From assembly GCF_001436255.1 (NCBI RefSeq), contig NZ_AZEI01000003.1, forward strand, positions 50,219-114,218: 64,000 bases of DNA. The letters are read 5' to 3'. The stretch's first letter is position 1, and every line of letters begins with the position of its first letter. Source of the DNA: Lentilactobacillus rapi DSM 19907 = JCM 15042 (GTDB taxonomy: Bacteria; Bacillota; Bacilli; Lactobacillales; Lactobacillaceae). The position numbers and the translations under genes are program-made. The notes beneath the pieces were generated by a model. It was not told the DNA's origin, searched no databases, and saw nothing but the letters and a program-made list of their open reading frames with translations. Positions 30,834-41,499 of this stretch are shown one piece after another.

Positions 30834-30926
30834 GCCATCATTGCCTGTTCAGCCAATCACATTATAAAATCTGTTCATATTGAACATTGTTTCCGTTCAC
30901 AAGTTAAACTACATTTAAATTGTAGA

Positions 30927-30940
30927 TGTTAACGCTTTCA
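30927..30940 (+). promoter_or_regulatory. Catabolite-responsive element (cre) ahead of lrgA
   Basis: TGTTAACGCTTTCA matches the CcpA consensus TGWAARCGYTWNCW at 13 of 14 positions. It lies 35 bp before the lrgA start, downstream of where a promoter should be, a position suited to blocking transcription. A CTACA/TGTAG palindrome lies just upstream at 30910-30926. Confidence 0.68.
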
Positions 30941-30974
30941 CGAGCTTAAATTCACAAGTAAAGGAGACATTTCT

Positions 30975-31415
30975 ATGAAAAGCAGAATCAGAAACACACA
31001 ACCATCTCTTGGGCCTCAAAAAGACGCACCCCTTTTAGTTCAAATGGGCATTTTTGCGGCAATTTTGTTTGTTTCAAGCTTAATATCGCCACTTTTTCCA
31101 CCTGAATTTCCCGTTCCGACACCAGTGATTGGTTTAATTATTTTATACACGTTACTCACGCTGCATATCATCAAATTGGAATGGGTAGAAAAATTTGCGA
31201 CTTCAATGATTGGCTTTATCTCTTTTTTATTTGTCCCATCGGGTATTCAGCTAGCCGCATCATTAGATATCATGAAAGAACAGGGGCTGCAGTTAATCCT
31301 GGTAATTATCCTCTCAACCATCCTCCTATTAGTCGTCGTTGCTTACACCGCCTCTTTCTTCATTTGGCTCAAGCAAGTGATTTTTCATACCGACGTTTCC
31401 GTGGAAGAAATTTGA
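30975..31415 (+). CDS. lrgA: LrgA, holin-like/pyruvate transporter subunit
   Basis: The 146-residue protein has four hydrophobic helices and the CidA/LrgA family features VPTPVIGLIILYTLL and FLFVPSGIQL. LrgAB was first described as an antiholin; in Bacillus (PftAB) and streptococci it acts as a pyruvate facilitator under CcpA control. The cre site ahead favours the pyruvate role here. AAGGAG precedes the ATG; lrgB follows at once. Confidence 0.92.
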   Translation: MKSRIRNTQPSLGPQKDAPLLVQMGIFAAILFVSSLISPLFPPEFPVPTPVIGLIILYTLLTLHIIKLEWVEKFATSMIGFISFLFVPSGIQLAASLDIMKEQGLQLILVIILSTILLLVVVAYTASFFIWLKQVIFHTDVSVEEI

Positions 31416-31430
31416 TGGGTGGTGAGCAGG

Positions 31431-32183
31431 ATGACGGCAGTTCAACTTAACATCATGGATTTTTTTGGAACTCCAGTTTTTGGCATTAGCTTATCCATTT
31501 TTGTGTATCTAATTGGCATGTGGTTATTCAAGATTACTAATGGTTTTTTCTTATTCCAGCCGTTATTTGTTGGGATGGTTCTCGGCATCTTCAGTCTGTG
31601 GCTGATGGCCAAAGTATTTTCAGTTGACGTCGCCTGGTTATACAGACATGCCTATAAACCAGGCGGCGACATCCTGTTTTGGTTTTTAACGCCGGCAACG
31701 ATCGCGTTTGCGGTACCCTTATACAAACGAAATGATATTATTAAACGATTTTGGTTAGAAATTGGCCTTTCACTCACAATTGGCCTGGTCATTGCCCTCT
31801 TTGGCATTTATTGGGTCTGTAAGCTCTTCGGTTTAAACGATGCTGGAATTGCGTCACTCCTTCCCCAAGCGGCTACTACGGCTATTGCAATGCCGATTGC
31901 CGAAGCGATTGGCGGCAACTCCGCAATCACCGCGATGGCCTGCATCGTCAACGCAGTGATTATTTACGCTTTGGCTAACTTTCTCCTGAAAGCATTTCGA
32001 CTGACCGAACCAATTAGTCAAGGCCTCAGCCTAGGTTCAGCCGGTCATGCCGTGGGTTCCGCCAAAGCGCTACAACTCGGATCCGTGACCGGATCAATGG
32101 CTTCAGTGGCGTTTGTGTTAATCTCAATTGTGGTGGATCTGATTGTTCCAGTGTTTACCAACTTGATGGGGATCACCCCATAA
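31431..32183 (+). CDS. lrgB: LrgB, partner of LrgA
   Basis: LrgB is the multi-spanning partner of LrgA. The protein of about 250 residues shows the family motifs IASLLPQAATTAIAMPIAEA and LSLGSAGHAVGSAKA. The start is uncertain: GTG codons at 31419 and 31422 or ATG at 31431, all directly after the lrgA stop; the ATG with upstream GGTGGTGAG is chosen. Translation is probably coupled to lrgA. Confidence 0.9.
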   Translation: MTAVQLNIMDFFGTPVFGISLSIFVYLIGMWLFKITNGFFLFQPLFVGMVLGIFSLWLMAKVFSVDVAWLYRHAYKPGGDILFWFLTPATIAFAVPLYKRNDIIKRFWLEIGLSLTIGLVIALFGIYWVCKLFGLNDAGIASLLPQAATTAIAMPIAEAIGGNSAITAMACIVNAVIIYALANFLLKAFRLTEPISQGLSLGSAGHAVGSAKALQLGSVTGSMASVAFVLISIVVDLIVPVFTNLMGITP

Positions 32184-32202
32184 TGAATTAAAAGGTTAAC
32201 GA

Positions 32203-32244
32203 AAAAATGAGCACTTCTTCAATCACGGAGAGGCGCTCATTTTT
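32203..32244. terminator. Bidirectional terminator between lrgB and kimA
   Basis: AAAAATGAGC and GCTCATTTTT form a 10-bp stem around a 22-base loop, with A and T runs that suit both directions. Confidence 0.75.
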
Positions 32245-32262
32245 AATTGGTACTAACTATTT

Positions 32263-32403
32263 TTATCGTGTCATGGTCAAAAGATGTTTCACCAAACAAC
32301 CAGCTACCCACAAGACGATTCGCCACAGTCCCAAAATAAGGTTATGAGACAAATCGGCAATTTGTGTTTCGGCTGCCAACTGTTTGATTCCACCCTCTGA
32401 CAC
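32263..32403 (-). CDS. Possible 46-residue membrane peptide coupled to kimA
   Basis: A 47-codon frame begins at a GTG that shares its first G with the kimA stop (TAGTG) and ends at TAA 32265-32263, before the terminator. The peptide has a polar N-terminus (SEGGIKQLAAETQ) and a single hydrophobic helix, LILGLWRIVLWVAGCLVKHL. The one-base stop-start overlap is typical of translational coupling, but the Shine-Dalgarno signal is weak. It could be a small subunit of the transporter or a chance frame. No family is recognised. Confidence 0.35.
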   Translation of the reverse strand: MSEGGIKQLAAETQIADLSHNLILGLWRIVLWVAGCLVKHLLTMTR

Positions 32404-34244
32404 TACTCACGCAAATGATAGTTATAGGTCGAAATAATAATATTTTGCCGTGAATTCAAAATGGTTCGCAGGCGCAGACTGGTTTGGTTATGCAAAATGT
32501 TTTCCCAGCGGTGACGGGGCACAAATTGTGGGACCAAAACAGTTGTCGAATAATTTCGATCTGCCGCCCGTTTAGCAATCACATCGCAAAATCGTAATGT
32601 TGGTTGGGCGATCGAACGGTAGGATGAATGGATATCAACGAACCGGACATCTGGGAATTCTTTCTTAAATTCCTCGGACGTCTTATGTTCCTTCTCAGGA
32701 TTAGAATCAAAGGAAACATGCATAGCAATCACGTAGTCCCCGATTGACTGGGCATAGCTAATTGCATTGGCAGTTACTCGGGTAACGCCACCAACCAATA
32801 CAACCACTGTTGAACCATCAAAGTGATGGGTTGCGGTAATTTCGGTATTATCCTCAATCACGCGCAACTGTTCGGCCACTCGTTTGTAATGCCGATTAAT
32901 CTTGTAAAAAATGTGAATCAAAATCGGCATCACGATCAGATACGGCCAGACGTTTGGAAACCTTAATAAGAATAAACACGTTACTAAGGCTAATGAAATG
33001 AAGGCCCCAACAAAGTTAATGACCGACTTAAGTTGCCAATTTTTCCCGCGATTATGATACCAGTGAATAATCATTCCGGATTGAGATAACGTGAACGGAA
33101 TGAACACACCGACAGCATACAGTGGAATCAATGAGTTGGTTCGGCCACCAAAGATTTGAATTAACACAATGGCACCAACGGCCAACGAAATGATCCCGTT
33201 GGAATAACCGAGCCGGTCCCCCTTATCCAGATATGCGTGGGGTAAAAACTTATCTTTAGCTAAATTATAAGCAAGAATTGGGAATGCTGAAAAACCAGTA
33301 TTTGCGGCAACAGCCAAAATCATCGCAGTTGATAACTGTAGCAGGTAGTAGACAATGCCATGGCCGAAGACGTTAACGCCGATCTGGGAAAGCACCGTTT
33401 CATGGCTATTAGGAATAACGCCCATGTAGTAACTCATATAGGTAATACCGCCAAAGAAGCACGCCAAGATGGTTGCCATGATGGCTAATGTTGCGGAAGC
33501 ATTTTTACTCTTTGGTGACTTGAAATTCGGAACAGCATTACTAATGGCTTCAACACCAGTCAAGGAAGATGAACCAGATGAGAAAGCTCTGAAAAACAGA
33601 ATCAGGGTCATACCTTCAACCGGTGCGCCAATATGAGCAGCGGCATGATACTGGATGTTTCCAGTGGCAATATTGTAACCACCATAAATAACCATCCCGA
33701 TAATCATCACAATGAAAAGATAAACGGGCAAAGTCAGAAATGAAGCTGATTCACGAATCCCTCTCAAATTAAGCAGCATAATTGCAACCACAATCAAGCA
33801 AGAAATCAATACTTGATGAGAATAAAGAGACGGGATTGCTGAAGTAATCGCTTCAGTCGCAGATGTTGTGGATACGGCCACAGTCAGCATGTAATCAACC
33901 AACAGTGAACCACCGGCAATGAGCCCTGCTCGTTCACCCCAGTTTGTGCTGGCAACAACGTACGCCCCACCACCAGACGGATATGCGTGAATAATCTGTT
34001 GGTAAGAAAGCGTAATGGCAGCTAAGAGTACCAAAACAAGTGCAGCAACCCAGATTTGATACATCAGGGCTGCAGCTGATAAAGTGATCAGAATTGTTGT
34101 GATCTGTTCGGTACCATAAGCCACTGACGAAAGGGCATCGGAAGATAATAATGCCAGTGCCTTAAACTTTGTCAGGGATTGACCACCCTCATCAGTGGTT
34201 TTTAGCGGTTTCCCAATTAAAAACCGTTTTAAATATCGCCACAT
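32403..34244 (-). CDS. kimA: KimA-type potassium importer (APC superfamily)
   Basis: The 613-residue protein has the APC fold with about 12 helices (residues 30-450), starting with the conserved LALLSSDALSSVAYGTEQI, and a C-terminal cytoplasmic domain of about 150 residues (VVVLVGGVTRVTANAISYA). That length and tail match Bacillus KimA (YdaO), a proton-coupled K+ importer inhibited by cyclic di-AMP. AAAGGAG precedes the ATG. It may be annotated elsewhere simply as an amino-acid permease. I saw no ydaO-type riboswitch in its leader. Confidence 0.85.
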   Translation of the reverse strand: MWRYLKRFLIGKPLKTTDEGGQSLTKFKALALLSSDALSSVAYGTEQITTILITLSAAALMYQIWVAALVLVLLAAITLSYQQIIHAYPSGGGAYVVASTNWGERAGLIAGGSLLVDYMLTVAVSTTSATEAITSAIPSLYSHQVLISCLIVVAIMLLNLRGIRESASFLTLPVYLFIVMIIGMVIYGGYNIATGNIQYHAAAHIGAPVEGMTLILFFRAFSSGSSSLTGVEAISNAVPNFKSPKSKNASATLAIMATILACFFGGITYMSYYMGVIPNSHETVLSQIGVNVFGHGIVYYLLQLSTAMILAVAANTGFSAFPILAYNLAKDKFLPHAYLDKGDRLGYSNGIISLAVGAIVLIQIFGGRTNSLIPLYAVGVFIPFTLSQSGMIIHWYHNRGKNWQLKSVINFVGAFISLALVTCLFLLRFPNVWPYLIVMPILIHIFYKINRHYKRVAEQLRVIEDNTEITATHHFDGSTVVVLVGGVTRVTANAISYAQSIGDYVIAMHVSFDSNPEKEHKTSEEFKKEFPDVRFVDIHSSYRSIAQPTLRFCDVIAKRAADRNYSTTVLVPQFVPRHRWENILHNQTSLRLRTILNSRQNIIISTYNYHLRE

Positions 34245-34502
34245 AAATAGTTACTCCTTTTAATATAAATCTACCACTCGTAGTGAACCATAAAATAATA
34301 GTCCTTCTTGGTAGCAAAAACAAGTCTTGTTATGCAGTAGTAAGATAACACGTAAATACACCATACAACACAAAAATGACTGCGACAACCTCGTTAGTTA
34401 ATGTTTTTCGAAACAACCGTTATATTAGGTTAACCGGGTATATTTTATAACCCTTGAAATGGTTAGCTTTCCAGTCACTTAACGACTAATCGTTAGCCAT
34501 AC
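34245..34502. other. Leader and promoter region of kimA
   Basis: This AT-rich stretch contains no ORF with a ribosome site and no recognisable riboswitch core. An interrupted palindrome lies around 34430-34456 (GGTTAACC and GGTTATAAAATATACC on the minus strand). A promoter is likely but cannot be fixed by eye. Confidence 0.4.
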
Positions 34503-34545
34503 AAAAAGCCGGCCGACAAACTGAATTCATTCGTCGTCCGACTCC
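34503..34545 (-). terminator. Terminator after groEL
   Basis: AGTCGG.CGAC and GTCG.CCGGCT pair around a loop and are followed by TTTTTG on the minus strand. Confidence 0.75.
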
Positions 34546-34586
34546 GTTAAGTTATTTTTAATACTTAATCTGTCTGAATGCCTAAA

Positions 34587-36266
<1,680 letters not shown>

Positions 36267-36282
36267 TTATTTCGCAAAAAGT

Positions 36283-36567
36283 TTATTCAACAATTGCGAC
36301 AATATCTTTTTCATGTAAAACTAGATAGGATTTATCGTTGTCCTCGATCTCAGTACCTGCGTACTTATCGAACATTACCTTGTCGCCCTTTTTGACAACT
36401 GGCGCAACCTTTTGACCATTGTCCAAAACTCGGCCATCACCTACGGTAACAACTGTACCGGCTTGTGGCTTCTTCTTAGCATTATCTGCTAATACGATAC
36501 CGCCTACCGACTTTTCTTCTTCTTTTTCTGTTTCGATAATTACACGATCGCCTAATGGTTTTAACAC
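36283..36567 (-). CDS. groES: Co-chaperonin GroES
   Basis: GroES caps GroEL. The start is a GTG at 36567 with GGAGGG six bases upstream, giving [19 protein letters not shown] and 94 residues, the standard length; the frame extending to 36633 runs through the operator. The mobile-loop segment [11 protein letters not shown] (about 18-28) and the roof-loop region are present. Confidence 0.97.
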   Translation of the reverse strand: MLKPLGDRVIIETEKEEEKSVGGIVLADNAKKKPQAGTVVTVGDGRVLDNGQKVAPVVKKGDKVMFDKYAGTEIEDNDKSYLVLHEKDIVAIVE

Positions 36568-36602
36568 GTTAGTCCCTCCATTTACAACTATTTTTAGCAT
36601 CA

Positions 36603-36629
36603 TTAGCACTTGAATGACAGAAGTGCTAA
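36603..36629 (-). promoter_or_regulatory. CIRCE operator of groESL
   Basis: TTAGCACTT-N9-AAGTGCTAA is a perfect 9-bp inverted repeat, one base per arm away from the consensus CIRCE (TTAGCACTC). It is the HrcA repressor site. TTGCAA at about 36668-36663 followed by TATATT/TATTATAA gives a plausible sigma-A promoter whose start falls near the operator. hrcA is not in the window. Confidence 0.92.
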
Positions 36630-36687
36630 TCACTGTTTATAATATATTATTTTTTTGATCTAATTGCAAGGATTTCTTAGAAAATGT

Positions 36688-36822
36688 TCAGGATATCATG
36701 CCTGGATTGGGATTATACCAAGGTTTGTGGTGGGGATTTAAATCATCGCCTAATTGAACAAAGTGGAACAATTGTGGCTCTATGTTTGAATCATCCCCTA
36801 CTTTAAATAAGCCAATGCCCAT
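36688..36822 (-). CDS. Unrecognised 44-residue protein between rex and groES
   Basis: A 45-codon frame starts at an ATG at 36822 with GAGGTG nine bases upstream and ends at TGA 36690-36688. The peptide begins MGIGLFKVGDDSN, has an internal echo (VGDDSN and LGDDLN) and ends in HHKPWYNPNPGMIS, which is rich in Pro, His and aromatic residues. No signal peptide or helix is obvious, and no family is recognised. The coding echo reflects a DNA repeat: 14 of 17 bases agree between the two GATGATT copies. The rex hairpin lies only 30 bp upstream, so its promoter is unclear. Confidence 0.5.
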   Translation of the reverse strand: MGIGLFKVGDDSNIEPQLFHFVQLGDDLNPHHKPWYNPNPGMIS

Positions 36823-36852
36823 ATTTAGACACACCTCGCACTCTTACATATC

Positions 36853-36905
36853 AAATAAAGCGCCTCGCCATGAACAAGAAACGTTCATCGCGAAGCGCTT
36901 TATTT
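36853..36905 (-). terminator. Hairpin after rex
   Basis: AAATAAAGCGC, TCGC and ATGAAC pair with GTTCAT, GCGA and GCGCTTTATTT around a 7-base loop. It probably ends rex transcription; the T-rich flanks suit both directions. Confidence 0.75.
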
Positions 36906-36980
36906 AAATTCGACCTGAACTTTAACTTCAACTCTTCCACACATTAACGGTGTTTTCAATTGAGCTAAAGTCGCAGGCAA

Positions 36981-37613
36981 CTACTTTCCAAAGTTATCGA
37001 TAAAGTAAATCAACGTCTGGAGTTCATTAGTCAAATCGACATTTTGAACCAGTACATTATCAGGTACTGAGATTCGGATTGGGGTGAAATTCAAGATCCC
37101 CTTCACGCCCCCAGCTACCGCATCCGCTGCAACTTCTTGGGCTGCTGATGATGGCACTGTCAGGATCACAACCTGAATTTGTTGTTCATGTAGCTGATTG
37201 GCAAGTTCTGAGATTGGATAGACTGGCACGCCATCCTCAATGGTATTAATGATCGTTTCATTCGTATCAAATGCCGCAGAAATCCGTACGTTGCTATCTT
37301 TGTGGAAATTAAAGTTTAACAGCGCGTGACCCAAGTTACCAACACCAATCAAAGCAACGTTGGTCAGATGTTCCTGGTTCAAAATCTGCTTAAAGAAGTT
37401 CAGTAGGCTATCAACATCATAACCATAACCCCGTTTGCCCAACGCACCAAAATATGAAAAGTCTCGGCGAATGGTGGCAGAATCTACCTGAACCGCTTCT
37501 GCCAACTCGGTAGAAGAGATCCGTTGTTTTCCGGTATCGTGTAAAATATTTAAATATCGATAATAAATCGGCAATCGTTTTGCGGTCGCCTTTGGAATGT
37601 TTTCGGCTGTCAA
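36981..37613 (-). CDS. rex: Redox-sensing transcriptional repressor Rex
   Basis: Rex senses the NADH/NAD+ ratio and represses fermentation genes. The 210-residue protein has an N-terminal winged helix (about 10-80, with [20 protein letters not shown]) and a Rossmann domain with [12 protein letters not shown] near 92-103 and a C-terminal swapped helix. The start is a TTG at 37613 with AGGAGG close by. As in Bacillus it lies between groESL and ydiF. No perfect Rex operator was found near it. Confidence 0.95.
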   Translation of the reverse strand: MTAENIPKATAKRLPIYYRYLNILHDTGKQRISSTELAEAVQVDSATIRRDFSYFGALGKRGYGYDVDSLLNFFKQILNQEHLTNVALIGVGNLGHALLNFNFHKDSNVRISAAFDTNETIINTIEDGVPVYPISELANQLHEQQIQVVILTVPSSAAQEVAADAVAGGVKGILNFTPIRISVPDNVLVQNVDLTNELQTLIYFIDNFGK

Positions 37614-37796
37614 AATTTCCTCCTGTAAAACCTATTTTAAAAATTCAAAACTTTGTGAACCCATCTTTATTTATTATTCTATCATAGAATGCCACCTTGT
37701 GAAATGTATTTCAAGTAATACTTACAAACTATTATTGTAAAATCAGATAATATGATAAAATTATATACTGTTAACTACAGAAAGGTGGCCGCTGAA

Positions 37797-39758
37797 TTGA
37801 TAATTTTACAAGCCCAGGATTTAACCAAACGATTTAACGGGGAAGAAATCTTTTCGAATGTGAATATGGCCGTCCAAGAAAAAAGTCGAATTGCTTTAGT
37901 GGGCCGAAACGGTGCCGGAAAATCCACCTTAGTCAAAATGATAATCGGTGAACAATCGCTCGATGGCGGCCAAATTGTGACCAAAAAGAATCTGAGCATT
38001 GGTTACTTGGCACAAGACACTGGCCTAGATTCCGATAAATCAATTTATGATGAAATGGCCGCCGTCTTCGCCAAACTTAAACAACAAGAACGAAAGATTC
38101 ACGAATTAGAAGCGCAGATGAGTGATCCCTCGATTGACCCAGCGTCCGAAGAATATGCCCAAATTTCATCACAATATGATAATATTCGGGCGGATTTTGA
38201 ACAGCACAACGGTTATGGTTACGATGCTGAAATCAGAGGCGTCCTTCACGGCTTTGGATTTGGCCAAGCTGATTATGATCGGCCAATCAACGAATTGTCC
38301 GGCGGTCAAAAGACCCAACTTGCCCTGGCAAAGCTCCTCTTGGAAAAGCCAGAATTACTGATACTCGATGAGCCGACCAACCATTTGGACGTTGAAACCA
38401 TTACTTGGTTGGAAGGGTACATCCAGAATTATAGTGGCGCGCTCTTAATCATTTCACATGACCGTTACTTCCTGGATCGTATCGTCAATGAAGTCTATGA
38501 ATTGGCTAATGGCACCTTATTGCACTTTACAGGCAATTACACAGATTATACAAAGAAGAAGGAAGAACGGGTTTCCCAACAGTGGAAAGAATATGAAAAG
38601 CAGCAGGCCCAAATTGAGAAGCTACAGACTTTCGTTGACAAAAATATCGTTCGGGCGTCAACCACCAAGCAAGCTCAAGCACGACGAAAACAATTGGAAA
38701 AAATGAAGCGGATTGACAAACCAACCGCTGATTCAAAAACGGCTCGGTTCCAATTCACTCCAAAATCCAAAAGTGGCAATAACGTTTTGAATGTCACAAA
38801 CGCTGCGGTTGGATACACGACCATCCTGTCGGAACCCATTAATTTGGATATCAAACGCCACCAAGCAATTGCGATTGTTGGTCCAAACGGCGTTGGTAAA
38901 TCTACCCTGCTCAAAAGTATTTTGGGAATCATTCCATTCATTAAAGGCCAAGCGTATTTTGGTACAGGTGTCGACACTGGGTATTATGACCAAGAGCAGG
39001 CATCCTTACATGGTAATAAAACAGTGTTAAGCGAGTTATGGGATGATCACCCAACGACCCCCGAAGGCGATATCAGAAGCATTTTAGGAAGCTTCTTGTT
39101 TTCCGGTGATGACGTTGCCAAGATGGTCCATGACCTTTCAGGTGGTGAAAAAGCCCGTCTTTTGCTCACAAAGTTGGCAATGCAACACAATAACTTTCTC
39201 ATTTTAGATGAACCAACTAACCATTTGGATATCGATAGTCGAGAAGTATTGGAAAAGGCCCTCAACCAATTTGACGGCACAATTCTATTTGTTTCTCATG
39301 ATCGTTATTTTATTAATAAAATTGCCACGTCTGTTGTTGAATTATCCAAAAAAGGCACCGAAACTTACTTGGGCAATTACGATTACTATGTCAACAAGAA
39401 GGATGAAATGATCGCCATTAAAGAGCACGAGGCTCAAAAACAGGCAGAAGAACATCCAACTGAGACACGAACCGCCCCTGTTACCAACGATAAAAAGAAT
39501 TACCAAATTAATAAGGAAGAACAGAAGCAGCAACGCAAGCTATCAAGAGAAGTTGCTGATCTAGAAAATCACTTGGATAGCTTAACGCAACAAAAAGATC
39601 AAATTGAGGCCAAAATGACCGAACCAGATGTCTTTAATGATGTTGGCAAACTGCAAGATCTACAAAAAGAGCTTGAATCTGTTAACCACCAAATGGAAGT
39701 TACCGAAACAAGCTGGGAAGAAAAAAGTATTCAGTTAGAGGATATGAAATCATCATAG
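37797..39758 (+). CDS. ydiF: ABC-F family ATPase (YdiF type)
   Basis: ABC-F proteins are soluble double-ABC ATPases that act on ribosomes. From the TTG at 37797 the protein has 653 residues: Walker A GRNGAGKST near 36-44 and GPNGVGKST near 362-370, two signatures (LSGGQKTQLALAK and LSGGEKARLLLTK), the inter-domain linker, and a C-terminal charged coiled coil (about 560-653). The start is set by AAAGGTGG eight bases upstream. Gene order matches ydiF of Bacillus, so a housekeeping role is likelier than drug resistance. Confidence 0.92.
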   Translation: MIILQAQDLTKRFNGEEIFSNVNMAVQEKSRIALVGRNGAGKSTLVKMIIGEQSLDGGQIVTKKNLSIGYLAQDTGLDSDKSIYDEMAAVFAKLKQQERKIHELEAQMSDPSIDPASEEYAQISSQYDNIRADFEQHNGYGYDAEIRGVLHGFGFGQADYDRPINELSGGQKTQLALAKLLLEKPELLILDEPTNHLDVETITWLEGYIQNYSGALLIISHDRYFLDRIVNEVYELANGTLLHFTGNYTDYTKKKEERVSQQWKEYEKQQAQIEKLQTFVDKNIVRASTTKQAQARRKQLEKMKRIDKPTADSKTARFQFTPKSKSGNNVLNVTNAAVGYTTILSEPINLDIKRHQAIAIVGPNGVGKSTLLKSILGIIPFIKGQAYFGTGVDTGYYDQEQASLHGNKTVLSELWDDHPTTPEGDIRSILGSFLFSGDDVAKMVHDLSGGEKARLLLTKLAMQHNNFLILDEPTNHLDIDSREVLEKALNQFDGTILFVSHDRYFINKIATSVVELSKKGTETYLGNYDYYVNKKDEMIAIKEHEAQKQAEEHPTETRTAPVTNDKKNYQINKEEQKQQRKLSREVADLENHLDSLTQQKDQIEAKMTEPDVFNDVGKLQDLQKELESVNHQMEVTETSWEEKSIQLEDMKSS

Positions 39759-39800
39759 TCAGCCTTAGCTGATTGTCATTTGAAATACATGGTTACAATA

Positions 39801-39856
39801 AAAGAACACGAGATTCGAGACGACGCATTGCCGCTGTCTTTGACCCCGTGTTTTTT
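39801..39856. terminator. Probable bidirectional terminator between ydiF and tsaD
   Basis: AACACG and CGTGTT close an imperfect stem that also pairs GAGAC/GTCTT, followed by TTTTTTAG on the plus strand. It separates convergent genes. Confidence 0.5.
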
Positions 39857-39866
39857 AGCCACAGAA

Positions 39867-40907
39867 TTATTTGACCGGCTCTTTAATCCAATCAAACTCC
39901 AACCCCGGATCTGCATTCAGCGTTGCGTCTGCTCGGACACCATGCTGATACAGCATTTCTCCGGCAGCACCAATCATTGCGGCATTATCCCCACATAATG
40001 AAAGTGGTACCAGCTCCAACTTCGTATTCGGAAACTGCTCCATGTCAGCTGTCAGCCGATCACGAAGGCCGCGATTGGCCGCCACCCCACCTGCAAGAAT
40101 CAACTGTTTGACGGGATATTCATGCAGCGCCCGGACAGTCTTATCTGATAATACATCGACGACAGCTTGTTGGAAACTAGCTGCCAGATCCGCTTTATTC
40201 AATTCTTCGTGAATTTGATCTGCATGATGAACGGTGTTAATAAACGCGCTTTTCAGCCCGCTAAAGCTAAAATCAAAATTGTCATCGGTATCCATTGCTC
40301 TTGGAAAGTCAAATGTATTGTGACCACGATGGGCCATTTCATCAACCGGTTTCCCGGCTGGATAATTAATGCCAAGAACCCGACCAATTTTGTCGTAAGC
40401 TTCGCCGGCCGCATCATCCCGAGTTTCACCTATGATTTCAAATTTATTTTCTTCGGGCATGTAAACCAGCTCTGTATGACCGCCTGAAACAACCAATGCC
40501 ATGGCTGGAAATTCAATGGGTTCAACTAAATGAGCAGCATAAATATGGCCCGCCAAATGGTTAACGGGAATAAGTGGTAAGTGATGGGCCCAGGCAACTG
40601 CTTTAGCAGCAGTGACACCGATCAAAAGAGCGCCGACTAAACCCGGCCCATATGTAACAGCAACCGCAGTCAGATCATCATAGCTCACTTTAGCCTGCTT
40701 TAGGGCGTCTTTAATACAACCAGTAATTTGCTCAATGTGATGACGACTGGCAACTTCCGGCACCACTCCACCGAACCGCTGATGACTTTTTATTTGAGTG
40801 GCCACAATATTGGAAAGAATGGTGTCACCATTTTCAATTACCGCAACGGAGGTCTCATCGCAGCTGCTTTCAAAGGAGAGAATTAAATCTCGAGTCAATA
40901 AGTTCAT
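39867..40907 (-). CDS. tsaD: tRNA N6-threonylcarbamoyladenosine transferase TsaD
   Basis: TsaD transfers threonylcarbamoyl to A37 of ANN-decoding tRNAs. The 346-residue protein has the metal-binding [10 protein letters not shown] near 113-122, the ATP-binding GGHTELVYM and SFSGLKSAF, and the N-terminal [14 protein letters not shown]. It follows rimI by 16 bp; tsaB is also in this cluster, while tsaC and tsaE lie elsewhere. Confidence 0.96.
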   Translation of the reverse strand: MNLLTRDLILSFESSCDETSVAVIENGDTILSNIVATQIKSHQRFGGVVPEVASRHHIEQITGCIKDALKQAKVSYDDLTAVAVTYGPGLVGALLIGVTAAKAVAWAHHLPLIPVNHLAGHIYAAHLVEPIEFPAMALVVSGGHTELVYMPEENKFEIIGETRDDAAGEAYDKIGRVLGINYPAGKPVDEMAHRGHNTFDFPRAMDTDDNFDFSFSGLKSAFINTVHHADQIHEELNKADLAASFQQAVVDVLSDKTVRALHEYPVKQLILAGGVAANRGLRDRLTADMEQFPNTKLELVPLSLCGDNAAMIGAAGEMLYQHGVRADATLNADPGLEFDWIKEPVK

Positions 40908-40923
40908 CTCATTTCTTTATTCA

Positions 40924-41499
40924 TTAACCAATTTTTGTAATATCCAAAATCATATTAAGGGCATCTTCTCGATCGTTATAATAGTAATCTTTCTTAAGCC
41001 CATTATCCACAAAACCGATGTCTCGGTACAGCTTCTGGGCACGCGTATTACTAACCCGTACTTCGAGAGTAACCTTATCATATTCCATCTGGCGGGCTTT
41101 TTTAATAATGGTTGTGACCAAAAAGTACCCCAATCCATGATTCTGAAAATTGGGGGCAACCGCCACGTTCGTGATATGACAATCTTTTGTGTGGTCATTT
41201 AGAGAACAACCGATAAATGCAACCAACCAGTCATTTCTGCGCAAAACCAAGTAAAGGCGATCGTTTTTTCGCATCAGTTCACTTCGAAAAGCCCGGTCGT
41301 CCCAAGGTGTTTGACCACCATACACAGATCGCTCAATTCCCAATATTTCCGGAATATCGGGAATCATTGCTTTGGCCAAAAAATACTTAATTCCGTTAAT
41401 TTCAACATCGTGATTTTTAATGTCAAGATATCGTTCGCGGAGTTGAGCATCTTTATTATAAAAATTTTTGTTAAACCAATTTTTAAATTTTTTCAACAT
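40924..41499 (-). CDS. rimI: Ribosomal-protein-alanine acetyltransferase RimI
   Basis: This GNAT enzyme acetylates the N-terminus of ribosomal protein S18 in other bacteria. The 191-residue protein has the acetyl-CoA-binding region NFQNHGLGYFLVTTIIKKAR (near 125-144) and the conserved VRVSNTRAQKLYRDIGF. The N-terminus is about 35 residues longer than the E. coli form and basic (MLKKFKNWFNKNF). It overlaps the tsaB stop by 17 bp. The usual tsaB-rimI-tsaD order supports the call. Confidence 0.88.
   Translation of the reverse strand: MLKKFKNWFNKNFYNKDAQLRERYLDIKNHDVEINGIKYFLAKAMIPDIPEILGIERSVYGGQTPWDDRAFRSELMRKNDRLYLVLRRNDWLVAFIGCSLNDHTKDCHITNVAVAPNFQNHGLGYFLVTTIIKKARQMEYDKVTLEVRVSNTRAQKLYRDIGFVDNGLKKDYYYNDREDALNMILDITKIG

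Noticed and set aside
34245..34502. Riboswitch or T-box in the kimA leader
   Set aside because: No T-box sequence, specifier-loop pattern or ydaO core could be recognised by eye.
37614..37796. Rex operator in the rex-ydiF interval
   Set aside because: Two TTGTGAA half-sites are present, but neither has the matching inverted half at the right spacing.
37797..39758. ABC-F gene as an antibiotic resistance determinant
   Set aside because: Its position matches the housekeeping ydiF locus and nothing suggests acquisition.
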